A DNA stretch of 59,757 nt from positions 1 to 59,757 of the forward strand of contig VBHJ01000003.1 of assembly GCA_005887685.1 (NCBI GenBank), written 5' to 3'. A program made the position numbers and the translations under genes. Below are positions 50,163 to 57,844 of the stretch, piece by piece; within the stretch, counting starts at the first letter, position 1, and the number at the start of each line of letters is the position of its first letter. The DNA comes from Chloroflexota bacterium (lineage in GTDB: Bacteria > Chloroflexota > Dormibacteria > Dormibacterales > Dormibacteraceae). The notes below the pieces were generated by a model that saw only the letters and a program-made list of their open reading frames with translations, did not search any database and had not been told where the DNA came from.

Positions 50163-50324
50163 CTAGTTCTTGCCCGGAACGATGGGCGCGGGCAGCTCCT
50201 GGTCCTGAAGCATGTCGGGCTTCTCCAGGTTGTCGTCGTCGTCGCCCAACGGGTGCTCCCGTTCCTTGTGCTTGTCGAGCTCGATCGAGTTGGCGAACTC
50301 CTCGTTGCAGATGTCACACTTCAC
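50163..50324 (-). CDS. Small C2H2 zinc-finger protein (53 aa)
   Basis: GTG 50324 follows GGAGGG. KCDICNEEFANSIELDKHKE plus REH gives a C2H2 finger (CxxC-x12-HxxxxH). The remainder is acidic (GDDDDNLEKPDMLQDQELP) and ends in IVPGKN. A single finger in a free-standing bacterial protein; DNA or protein binding cannot be told. Its terminator is well formed. Confidence 0.72.
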   Translation of the reverse strand: MKCDICNEEFANSIELDKHKEREHPLGDDDDNLEKPDMLQDQELPAPIVPGKN

Positions 50325-50489
50325 GGTTTCTACCCTCCGCACGCGAGGTATGAGGCGCTCGAACCTTGCGGCCCAAGCGCCTCAATTAGGAAAACGCGGG
50401 TGGGATCGCCGGTACTGGCCTGGAGTTCGTTCTCACTTCGAGAAAGGTTCGCGGAGGGAGAATGAATCCGGATGACTGAGGAGGCCGAG

Positions 50490-50774
50490 ATGAGCACGCT
50501 TGCGGACGACATCAACAAGCAGATAGGCGCCGGGCGGAAGTCCATCGAGCGCTCGCTGGACGAAATGAAAGAAATGGAGATGCCCAAGCTGCCGCCCGCC
50601 GGGCTGGTGGCCGCCGGGCTGGTTACGGCGGTTGTCGCGGTCGGGATCGTGGGCTGGCTGGTTTATCGGAGCCGGCGCCGGCGCACCCTGGTGCAGCGAT
50701 TGCAGGCCGCGCTGCCGGATTCGGTCCGCGACCTGCCCCAAGGCGTACGAGCCCAGGTGAAGCGGGCACTCTAG
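50490..50774 (+). CDS. Single-helix membrane protein (94 aa)
   Basis: ATG 50490 chosen because TGAGGAGG ends five bases upstream; ATG 50472 is longer. The N-terminal helix (INKQIGAGRKSIERSLDEMKEMEM) is amphipathic, then a membrane helix (AGLVAAGLVTAVVAVGIVGWLVY) and a basic RSRRRR end. Resembles the DUF3618-type layout. Function unknown. Confidence 0.6.
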   Translation: MSTLADDINKQIGAGRKSIERSLDEMKEMEMPKLPPAGLVAAGLVTAVVAVGIVGWLVYRSRRRRTLVQRLQAALPDSVRDLPQGVRAQVKRAL

Positions 50775-50789
50775 GTATACGGTTGGGAT

Positions 50790-50803
50790 TGTCTAATTAG
50801 ACA
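50790..50803. promoter_or_regulatory. Perfect AT-rich palindrome TGTCTAATTAGACA
   Basis: 14 bp between two convergent gene ends, unusually AT-rich for the region. Looks like a protein-binding site, but no gene start lies nearby. Confidence 0.4.
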
Positions 50804-50838
50804 CTCGTAGCCGCGTTTGGGTGGCTGGAGAGACAAGC

Positions 50839-50863
50839 CGCGGCCGGGATGAACCCGGCCGCG
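50839..50863. repeat. Dispersed palindromic element with ATGAA loop (third copy, stem only)
   Basis: CGCGGCCGGG and CCCGGCCGCG form a 10-bp stem around ATGAA, the same loop as 55185-55222 and (reverse complement) 24579-24616. The flanking tail differs. It could terminate the patatin gene. Confidence 0.6.
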
Positions 50864-50883
50864 AGAGCAATGCTGGTATCTCG

Positions 50884-51789
50884 TCACGCCGCCTCGGCCG
50901 GGCTGAGGCGGAGCGTCTTCTTGGCCTTTTCGGGCAGCACCGTGCGGCCGTTGCCCGCGCTGAGCGCGCGCTTGGCCGACCGATATCCCCAGTCGATCAG
51001 CTCCCTGGTCCGGCTGAAGTCCGCGGGCGAGACGTCGGCGAGGTCTAGGGCGGGCATGACGTGGATGCTGGTCGAGTCCCTGTGCGCGGCAACCTCGGCG
51101 TCCAGCTTCTGCTCGACGATGCGCGCGAGCGCGTGGAGGGCCATTCCCAACGCGTTGGTCGGCTCGCGGTTGAGCCACGGATAACCCACCGGCAAGACAT
51201 AGATCTCGTCTGCGCCGAGCTCGATGGCGACGGTGATGGGCGTGTGGTTCGCGACGCCGCCATCCACGTACTCGCGCCGGCCGATCGTCACGGGCGGGAA
51301 CACACCGGGGATAGCGCAGCTCGCCAGCAGCGCCGGGATTGCCGGCCCCGACGCGAGTACGGCGGCCCGTCCGCTTTTCAGGTCGGTGGCCACGACGTGC
51401 AGGGGCAGGGAGGCCTCTTCGATCCGCTCGAACGGAACGTGCTTCTCGAGGACCCTGCGCAAGCTTTCATTGGAGATGAAGTGGTTGCTGCGGCCAAGTA
51501 GACCCGCGGCGCTGGTCAGGGGACTGATCGGAAACACGTCCTGGCGTCGCAGGCCGAGCCAGATGTCCTGGAGTTCGAGGGTGCCGTCGTGGTCTGGCCT
51601 GCCGGCGATCCAGGACGCGTTGACCGCACCCACCGAGGTGCCGACGAGGAAATCGGGGCGGATCCCGTTTTCGAAGAGCGCTCGCAGCATTCCAATCTGG
51701 ACCGCGCCCAGGCTTCCGCCGCCGGAGAGGACGAAAGCGACACGTCGGTTCCCCCCGCCCTGAACATGGCGAGGGGAAGGCCGGATCAT
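50884..51789 (-). CDS. Patatin-like phospholipase
   Basis: 301 residues. The oxyanion hole GGGSLGAVQIG and nucleophile GTSVGAVN are followed by the catalytic Asp in YVDGGVANHTP, a complete Ser/Asp dyad. Acts on acyl ester bonds of lipids. ATG 51789 lies just before RRVAFVLSGGGS; longer upstream frames are not conserved in character. Confidence 0.88.
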   Translation of the reverse strand: MIRPSPRHVQGGGNRRVAFVLSGGGSLGAVQIGMLRALFENGIRPDFLVGTSVGAVNASWIAGRPDHDGTLELQDIWLGLRRQDVFPISPLTSAAGLLGRSNHFISNESLRRVLEKHVPFERIEEASLPLHVVATDLKSGRAAVLASGPAIPALLASCAIPGVFPPVTIGRREYVDGGVANHTPITVAIELGADEIYVLPVGYPWLNREPTNALGMALHALARIVEQKLDAEVAAHRDSTSIHVMPALDLADVSPADFSRTRELIDWGYRSAKRALSAGNGRTVLPEKAKKTLRLSPAEAA

Positions 51790-51814
51790 CGCGACTGGCA
51801 GGTGGGTCCCATCG

Positions 51815-51997
51815 TCAGGCCGCCTTGTTGGCGTCGTGGTCTCTGCGCCGCTTCTCCCGTTGGGTCTCGAGCATATCCGCGGCGTCCAGGCGATCCCACA
51901 GCCGCCAATCACTTTCCGACCGCCATACCTGGTCGAGCAGCGACTCGAACTGGCTGTGGAGGTCGGGTGCGTCGGACTTTGTTCTGAACCTCACCAT
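51815..51997 (-). CDS. Hypothetical 60-aa protein
   Basis: ATG 51997 with AGGAGA just before it. Helical, charged: HSQFESLLDQVWRSESDWRLWDRLDAADMLETQREKRRRD. No motif. 25 bases upstream of patatin on the same strand, so probably co-transcribed. Confidence 0.55.
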   Translation of the reverse strand: MVRFRTKSDAPDLHSQFESLLDQVWRSESDWRLWDRLDAADMLETQREKRRRDHDANKAA

Positions 51998-52076
51998 TCG
52001 TCTCCTACTTCCAAAACGCGCACGGAGCCATCGAGCAACTACCACTATTGGACGGTTCTGGAATTCCACCGTTGAT

Positions 52077-52949
52077 CTACCCCCCCAACCACACAGGCGC
52101 CGACGTGGCGTCGAGTCCGAGATCCGAGGTGATGCCGCGCACGGAGGCAGGGCCCGAGGAGTTGACGGTCCACAGCTGAAAATTGCCGCCAGGCGCTGAC
52201 GGCGCGAGGTAGGCGATCGTCTTGCCGTCCGGCGAGAAAACCGGCGCGGTCACCAGCTGCCGGCTGACGAGCGTCGCCGGCGAGCCCATCGTCAGCGTCG
52301 TCGGGTCAAACGTCGCGACGTCGAGCTCGGCGGACTGATTTGACCCCTTGTTGCAGACCATCGCGATCAGCTTCTCGTCGGCTGACAGGGCGGGCTGGCC
52401 GCAACCGAGCTCGGGGGCGGTCAGCGCCTGGCCTGCGCTGCGCGCCCGCTTCTGAACCCAGACCTGCGCATGGACCTGGGAGGCGTCGTCGATCGAATAC
52501 TTGGTGTAGACGATGCCGCCTTCGCGCAGTGGCACTGGGTATACGTCACCGCCCGTGTATTCGTTTGGATCGGTCCACTGCAGAGAGCTGCGCGAGGCAG
52601 GGCTGGACGGGCTGGAGAAGATGGTCAGGTCGACGCGGTACGGGTTGTATGGATCCTTCGGGTCGTAGTCGTAGAAGACTGTGGCTCCGTCCGCGCTGAA
52701 CCGCGGATAGAACGACCAGTGATTGTTCTCCACCACGGGTCCCGGTACTGAGTTGTGGGTCAGCTGCGCCGTCACCCGGCCGGTCGTCGAGAGAAGGTAG
52801 AGGTCGGAGTAGTTGGCCTCCCGGCGCACCACCGCAAGCTGGCTTCCCCCGGGCGCCGCCGCCGGCTGCGTCCATCCATCGTCAGCGGTGACCTGGGTGA
52901 ACGATCCATGCTGAAAGCGATAGATCGCGCCGGCCTGGACCACGTACAT
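52077..52949 (-). CDS. TolB-like beta-propeller protein (5' end displaced by a frameshift)
   Basis: 290 residues in this frame, with repeated strand motifs (AAAPGGSQLAVVRREANYSDLYLL, YPRFSADGATVFYDYD, APVFSPDGKTIAYLA) typical of TolB/WD-type propellers. The expected N-terminal anchor is in another frame directly upstream (52882-53076); dropping one C near 52946 would join ...RPTQITD to MYVVQAGAIYRF. As it stands the propeller lacks its export signal. Confidence 0.72.
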   Translation of the reverse strand: MYVVQAGAIYRFQHGSFTQVTADDGWTQPAAAPGGSQLAVVRREANYSDLYLLSTTGRVTAQLTHNSVPGPVVENNHWSFYPRFSADGATVFYDYDPKDPYNPYRVDLTIFSSPSSPASRSSLQWTDPNEYTGGDVYPVPLREGGIVYTKYSIDDASQVHAQVWVQKRARSAGQALTAPELGCGQPALSADEKLIAMVCNKGSNQSAELDVATFDPTTLTMGSPATLVSRQLVTAPVFSPDGKTIAYLAPSAPGGNFQLWTVNSSGPASVRGITSDLGLDATSAPVWLGG

Positions 52950-53076
52950 GGTCCGTGATCTGCGTCGGCCGCTGGACGACGGGCCGCTCGCCTTTCAGAT
53001 AACCAGCTGCGTGATACACGCCGATGCCGAAGGCCAGCATTGCGATCACGAGAGTGGCGCCGATCAGCCAGCGCAT
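52882..53076 (-). pseudogene. Displaced N-terminal signal segment of the beta-propeller
   Basis: 64 codons: MRWLIGATLVIAMLAFGIGVYH is a membrane or signal anchor, then YLKGERPVVQRPTQITD. The remaining codons run out of frame over the propeller. ATG shares a base with the stop of the LCP gene (TGATG), so the broken gene was translated directly after it. Could be a real mutation, a sequencing error or programmed frameshifting. Confidence 0.6.
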
Positions 53077-54008
53077 CAGGGGAAGGTCTGGTGAACGACG
53101 GGCAGGATCTGGCCCCAGTCAGCGAAAACCACGCTCTGTCCGGCGGCCCAGCCTTCCGACGTGTAAGGCGGTACGAGCACCACGCGATGGATGTTCGAGC
53201 CGTTGAAGTCATTGGCAATCTCGATGAGGGCGCGCATGCGATCCAGCCCGATGCTGGTCTTGATCTCGCCGTTCAAGGAGCTGGCGAGGGATGGGAGGTC
53301 GGCGATGTTCAGGTGGGACGCCTGCGACTTGATCGCCAGCAGGAGCTGCTGCTGCCGCTCTGACCGGGCGAAGTCGCCTCGCACGTCGCCGTGCCGGGAG
53401 CGCACGTACTGCAGCGCATGCACCCCGTCCATGTGCGTTGCACCCGGAAGCACCGCGACGCGGTAATACCCATAAGGGTCATCACCGCTGTTGAGGTCTG
53501 CAGGGTAGAAGTCGTCCATGACTGGGTTTGTGACTTGAATGTCCACGCCGCCGAGCTTGTTGATGAGGTGGACGAGGCCGTTGAGGCCTATCCACACGTA
53601 GTCGTCGATGTGGACTTTGAAGTTGCTCTCGACCGCGCCCATCGCCGCCTGGGCGCCGCCGAGCTGGTAGGCCGTGCTGATCTTGCCGACGCCCTGGCCT
53701 GGGATGGGCACCCAGAGGTCACGCGGTATAGACAGCATGGTGGCTTGCTTGGTGGTCGGATCGACCCGCACCAGGATCATCGACTGGGTGTTGAGGCGGT
53801 CCGGGACGAACTTGGAATCGTCATCCGAACCCAGCAGCAGGACGGTGAACGGTTGGCTCGGAGTGCTGACCGGGTTCAGGTTGGGGAGAGCCGCCGGGCC
53901 GGCCGACGACGAACTGGCGGCCGTCTGGAAAAGGGGCAGGAAATAGGCGCCCAACCCTCCAGCTCCAGCCAGTACGAATCCCAGCACGACGATCCACGCA
54001 CGTGGCAT
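53076..54008 (-). CDS. LytR-CpsA-Psr (LCP) family protein
   Basis: 310 residues. One N-terminal helix (WIVVLGFVLAGAGGLGAYF), then VLLLGSDDDS, MLSIPRDLWVPIPG, DDYVWIGLNGLVHLINKLGGV and QYVRSRHGDVRGDFARSERQQQL, the polyprenyl-phosphate site of LCP enzymes. Attaches glycopolymers to the cell wall outside the membrane. ATG 54008 chosen; TTG 54053 is longer. Confidence 0.87.
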   Translation of the reverse strand: MPRAWIVVLGFVLAGAGGLGAYFLPLFQTAASSSSAGPAALPNLNPVSTPSQPFTVLLLGSDDDSKFVPDRLNTQSMILVRVDPTTKQATMLSIPRDLWVPIPGQGVGKISTAYQLGGAQAAMGAVESNFKVHIDDYVWIGLNGLVHLINKLGGVDIQVTNPVMDDFYPADLNSGDDPYGYYRVAVLPGATHMDGVHALQYVRSRHGDVRGDFARSERQQQLLLAIKSQASHLNIADLPSLASSLNGEIKTSIGLDRMRALIEIANDFNGSNIHRVVLVPPYTSEGWAAGQSVVFADWGQILPVVHQTFP

Positions 54009-54091
54009 CACAGCGTCCGACCCTCCACCCGGGGAACGTCTGAAACCAGCCAAAAACCCGCCCCTGGCACTGACGCTACGTTGTTAAGGAG

Positions 54092-55144
54092 ATGAAGGGC
54101 CTCTTCCTGATGATCGTGGCCGCCCTCCTGCTGGGAAGCGAATCCTGGCCGCATGCGGCACCCGCGGCGCCCCTCGCCGGCTTCAGCTACAGCCCGCTCA
54201 TCTCGGAATCCGCGGGGCGCGATCCCGCCCAGGACCTAGGCCGATTGCTGGACGCGACCAACCCCGACCTGGTCCGACTGCCCGTGTACTGGCAGTTGGT
54301 GGAGCCGGAGCGCGACGTCCTGGATTTCAGCTCTGTGGACCAGCTGCTGGACGTGGTCGGGGCGCACAACGCCAAATCCACCGTCCAGACGCGCGTCGTG
54401 CTCACGATCGGCGCACGCAATTTTCTCTATCCAGAGCTCCACGAACCCGCATGGGCCGGCGCGCGGCAGCAGCCTGACCTCGCGGAGGCCCAAACCGGGA
54501 TGGCGTACCGCGCCTACTTCGACGCGAGCATCACGCGTTATCGCGACTCCCCTTTGCTCTACGCCTGGCAGGTGGAGAATGAGCCGCTTGACTACGTCGG
54601 CAATGATCTGACGGGAGCCGACCAGATCACGCCTGAGCAGCTCGCCTGGGAGGTCGACGAGGTACATCTGATCGACCCCAACCACCAGGTGGTAATCACG
54701 ACTTACAACGGCATGAACGTCGGCGTCGACATGCTGCAGATCCTTCTTCCACAAGCGGTGCGAGGAGTTGGTCCGAGCGGACACCCCGAAGGCGCGCTCG
54801 CGGCAGGCGATGCGCTGGGCCTCGACCTCTACGTCGACGGGCCGAACGTGTCGTTTCGCCACCTGACGACGATGGCCCTGCGCATGGAATGGAAGGAGGA
54901 GACGATTTCGTTCTGGGCGGATCGCGCGAGCAAGCGGGGAAAGAGCCTCTGGCTGGCCGAGATGCAGGCCCAACCGTGGGGTGATTCGACCACCTTCAGG
55001 CCGCAGGACCTCGTCGCCAGCGCGGTCGACTACCGCCAGGAACCGCTGCAAGTCGTGCTCATGTGGGGGGTCGACACCTGGCTCGACGACCCGGCCTGGA
55101 TGTCCGCCGGGAGCCGGGCCATCGATATCCTGCGAGCCGGCTAA
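54092..55144 (+). CDS. Secreted TIM-barrel glycoside hydrolase-like protein
   Basis: 350 residues. Signal peptide, then FSYSPLISESAGRDPAQDLGRLLDATNPDLVRLPVYWQLVEP. The acid/base Glu is in AWQVENEPLD, and LWLAEMQAQPW places the second Glu at the end of a later strand, as in clan A glycosidases (GH5/GH42-like). Substrate unknown. AAGGAG abuts the ATG. Confidence 0.75.
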   Translation: MKGLFLMIVAALLLGSESWPHAAPAAPLAGFSYSPLISESAGRDPAQDLGRLLDATNPDLVRLPVYWQLVEPERDVLDFSSVDQLLDVVGAHNAKSTVQTRVVLTIGARNFLYPELHEPAWAGARQQPDLAEAQTGMAYRAYFDASITRYRDSPLLYAWQVENEPLDYVGNDLTGADQITPEQLAWEVDEVHLIDPNHQVVITTYNGMNVGVDMLQILLPQAVRGVGPSGHPEGALAAGDALGLDLYVDGPNVSFRHLTTMALRMEWKEETISFWADRASKRGKSLWLAEMQAQPWGDSTTFRPQDLVASAVDYRQEPLQVVLMWGVDTWLDDPAWMSAGSRAIDILRAG

Positions 55145-55184
55145 CCGGCGCGGGGGGGATCAGGGAGTGGTTACAGTGCCGCCA

Positions 55185-55222
55185 GGGGACGCCCGGAATG
55201 AATCCGGGCTTCAACTCCACTT
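55185..55222. repeat. Dispersed palindromic element, copy 2 (38 nt)
   Basis: GCCCGGA / TCCGGGC around ATGAA, followed by TTCAACTCCACTT. Reverse complement of 24579-24616 with five differences, two of them compensatory in the stem. Lies between convergent genes. Confidence 0.7.
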
Positions 55223-55229
55223 AGGGCTG

Positions 55230-55703
55230 CTACGCGGCCAAAATCTCGTGCTTGTTGCTGGCGATGATCGTGAACGGGCCGGTGGAGGTAACCACGCGCA
55301 TCGTCACCTGGTAGGCCGCTGAGCTCGAGCCTTCGCCCGCGTACTTGCCGCTGGTGCAGGCGCTCGGGATAGTGATCTTGAGCGTGGTGCTCGAGCCGGG
55401 CGCCACGGTCTCCGGCGAGAAGCGCACGCTGCCGGCGTCGTACTGGTCGCCGACACGCTCGAGCCAGCTGCCGTGGATCGAGGCCAACGTCATGAGCGCG
55501 GTCACCGATTGAATCGTCACCGGATTGGCGGTCCCGTTGTGCGCGGCGATCGTCGCGTGCAGATCGTATTTGGCGTCGTGTGCGCCGCCCGGGCACCAAT
55601 AGGTCGGATCGACCGATGCCTGGGTCAGTGCAAACGTGGGATTGCCGGACGAGCAAGCCGCCAGGCAGCCGGTGGCGGCGAGCGCCGCGAGGAGCCGCAA
55701 CAT
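55230..55703 (-). CDS. Hypothetical lipoprotein
   Basis: 157 residues. LRLLAALAATGCLAACSSG ends in a lipobox with the Cys to be acylated. The mature part is beta-rich (ATIAAHNGTANPVTIQSVTALM, APGSSTTLKITIPSACTSG) and may be an Ig-like fold. ATG 55703 gives a compact signal; ATG 55736 adds 11 residues. Family not recognised. Confidence 0.7.
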   Translation of the reverse strand: MLRLLAALAATGCLAACSSGNPTFALTQASVDPTYWCPGGAHDAKYDLHATIAAHNGTANPVTIQSVTALMTLASIHGSWLERVGDQYDAGSVRFSPETVAPGSSTTLKITIPSACTSGKYAGEGSSSAAYQVTMRVVTSTGPFTIIASNKHEILAA

Positions 55704-55801
55704 CGCCGCGGATGATATTCGCTCCGCCGCAACCATCTCGCGGTCATACCTTTAATGTGCTGAGCGTGGGGCACCTGGACTCGCAGCGCTCGTTGCCCGT
55801 G

Positions 55802-56224
55802 ATGGGAGGGGACAAGAGCGGGTTCAGCCCCCTGGCGAAGAAACTTCGACTTGCCGCACCGCATAGCGTCGCCGTCTTGAACGCGCCCGAGGGCTATCTC
55901 GGCCAGCTCAATCCGGGACCTGCCGACATCAGGACCGAGCTGCAGCCAGACCAGTCGTATGACGCCGTCCTGCTCTTTGTGAAGGACGCCGACGAGCTGA
56001 AGCGTCTCGGGCCCGCGGCGATCCACGCCGCCAAGCCCAACGGCCTGCTCTGGATCACCTACCCGAAGGGCGGCCAGACGCGCGGCGCCACGGACCTTCC
56101 CGCGACGCCATGGTGGGTCCAACGCGACGTCCTCGGGGAGATCACCTCGGAGACCGGCTACAAGCCGGTCGCCTTCGTGGCCATCGACAGCGTCTGGACC
56201 GCGCTCCGGTTCAAGCGTTTGTAA
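55802..56224 (+). CDS. DUF3052-like protein
   Basis: 140 residues. SGFSPLAKKLRLAAPHSVAVLNAPEGY and YDAVLLFVKDADELKRLGPAAIHAAKPNGLLWITYPKG, ending GYKPVAFVAIDSVWTALRFKR, match the DUF3052 pattern. Cytosolic. GTG 55766 is an alternative, ten bases after a TTTAAT. Followed closely by a metallophosphoesterase. Confidence 0.8.
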   Translation: MGGDKSGFSPLAKKLRLAAPHSVAVLNAPEGYLGQLNPGPADIRTELQPDQSYDAVLLFVKDADELKRLGPAAIHAAKPNGLLWITYPKGGQTRGATDLPATPWWVQRDVLGEITSETGYKPVAFVAIDSVWTALRFKRL

Positions 56225-56242
56225 CCCACGCGCATACTCGCC

Positions 56243-56863
56243 GTGGCGGACGAGGTCGACGAGGCCCTCTATGGCGACAGGCTGGACAGCATCAAGCCCG
56301 ACATCGTGCTGGCTTGTGGCGACCTGCCCTTCGACTACCTCGAGTACCTGGTCAGCCGGCTCGACGTGCCGCTTCTCTACGTGCCGGGCAACCACGACGC
56401 GAGCCTCAAGCCGCGAGACATGACGTGGATGCCGCTCCGCTCAGAGTTGCCGATTCCGGGCCCCGAGGGATGCATCAACATCGACGGGCGCCTGGTCGAC
56501 GAGAACGGACTTCGCATCGCCGGCCTCGGCGGCAGCATTCGCTACAAGGAGGGGCCCAACCAGTACTCGCAGGGTCAGATGGGAAGGCGGGCGATCAGGC
56601 TCGAGCTCAGCATCCGGCTGAAGCGGGTACAGCGCGGGCGCAAGCTGGACATCCTGGTCACACACGCGCCGCCCTTCGGCGCGGCCGAGGCCAAGGACTC
56701 GGCGCACGTCGGGTTCGTTGCGTTTCTGCGATTGATCCGCAACTTCAGGCCGGCGCTCGCCGTCCACGGCCACGTGCATCCATACGGGCGGATTCTTCCG
56801 GAGCGCAAGGTCGGCCCGACGCGCGTGGTCAACGTCGTCCCGTCGCGCGTGATTGAAATCTGA
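56243..56863 (+). CDS. Metallophosphoesterase (start uncertain)
   Basis: 206 residues. VLACGDLPFDYLEYL, VPGNHDAS, VTHAPPFG and HGHVHPYG are the metal-binding blocks (GD, GNHD, THxP, GHxH). The expected first strand RILAVADEVD lies in frame upstream, preceded by ACG (56228) rather than ATG; the stop TAA is six bases before that. GTG 56243 is the first standard start and trims five residues. Confidence 0.85.
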   Translation: MADEVDEALYGDRLDSIKPDIVLACGDLPFDYLEYLVSRLDVPLLYVPGNHDASLKPRDMTWMPLRSELPIPGPEGCINIDGRLVDENGLRIAGLGGSIRYKEGPNQYSQGQMGRRAIRLELSIRLKRVQRGRKLDILVTHAPPFGAAEAKDSAHVGFVAFLRLIRNFRPALAVHGHVHPYGRILPERKVGPTRVVNVVPSRVIEI

Positions 56864-56872
56864 GGTGGCCCT

Positions 56873-57823
56873 CTAGAGCGGCAGCCGGACTCCCGCCCCG
56901 AGCTGTCGGGCGCGGTCGTACACGAGGCGGGCCGTGGCCGCATCCTCGACGGCGTGGCCGGTCGACTTGTAGAGCGTGATCTCGTCAGCGGTCTGCCGGC
57001 CGGGCTTGGCCTTCGCCAGGACCTCGCCCACCTCGGTGACCGATTCCTCATCCATTCCCTGCAGCTCGTGCGCGCCGGCGGGCGGCCGGTTGGTCACCGC
57101 TCCACGCCACTCGACAAACACCCGACTTACCTCGACCGTGTCACGGTCGACCTCGGGTCCGAACGTACCGCCCACAGAGCTGACATGTACGCCGGGCTTG
57201 AGCCACTCACGCCGGAGGATCGGATCGCGGGCGTCGGTGCAGCACGCGACCACATCCGCGCCGCGGACCGCGTCCTCAAAAGATTCCACCACGCGGGCCA
57301 GCGGGCTATGCCCCACCAATTCCCTCGCGCGGTCCAGGTTGCGCGATGCGATCCGGATTTCTCCGAAATTGCGCACGCGCGGAAACGTCTCGAGGTGCGA
57401 TCGGCCCTGGACGCCCGCGCCCAGGATCGCGAGCACACGCGCGTCTTCGCGGGCTAGCACCCGAGCGGCCACCGCGGCCGTGCCGCCGGTGCGAATCGCG
57501 GTGATGTAGGTCCCGTCCATGAGAGCAACGGGCGTGCCCGTGGCTTCGTCGAACAGGGCGATCAGCGCCTGGTGCGATGGAATCCCGTGGTGCTCGTTGT
57601 CGGGAAATACGGAGACGAGCTTGCTCTCGAGCGCAACCCCCGGCACGTATCCCGTCATGACTCCGAGGAGGTTGCGGTCGCCGACCCTCGCCGCTGTCCG
57701 CGGCGGCACCGACGTGACACCGGAGGAATAGATGACGAGCGCGTCCGCAAGCGCGTCGAGCATCGCGTCCAGGTCGAGCAGGCTCTCGACGTCGGCGCGG
57801 CTGAGGTACAGGAGGTCGCCCAT
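56873..57823 (-). CDS. Ornithine cyclodeaminase / mu-crystallin family protein
   Basis: 316 residues. LYLSRADVESLLDLDAMLDALADAL opens the family; AILGAGVQGRSHLETF is the NAD(P) fold and GGTAAVAARVLAR precedes it. DITLYKSTGHAVEDAATA-type C-terminus is typical. May be a cyclodeaminase, imine reductase or alanine dehydrogenase-like enzyme. ATG 57823 or 57835; divergent from the MFS gene. Confidence 0.85.
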   Translation of the reverse strand: MGDLLYLSRADVESLLDLDAMLDALADALVIYSSGVTSVPPRTAARVGDRNLLGVMTGYVPGVALESKLVSVFPDNEHHGIPSHQALIALFDEATGTPVALMDGTYITAIRTGGTAAVAARVLAREDARVLAILGAGVQGRSHLETFPRVRNFGEIRIASRNLDRARELVGHSPLARVVESFEDAVRGADVVACCTDARDPILRREWLKPGVHVSSVGGTFGPEVDRDTVEVSRVFVEWRGAVTNRPPAGAHELQGMDEESVTEVGEVLAKAKPGRQTADEITLYKSTGHAVEDAATARLVYDRARQLGAGVRLPL

Positions 57824-57844
57824 CGCCGCGATCATAGAGATGTC

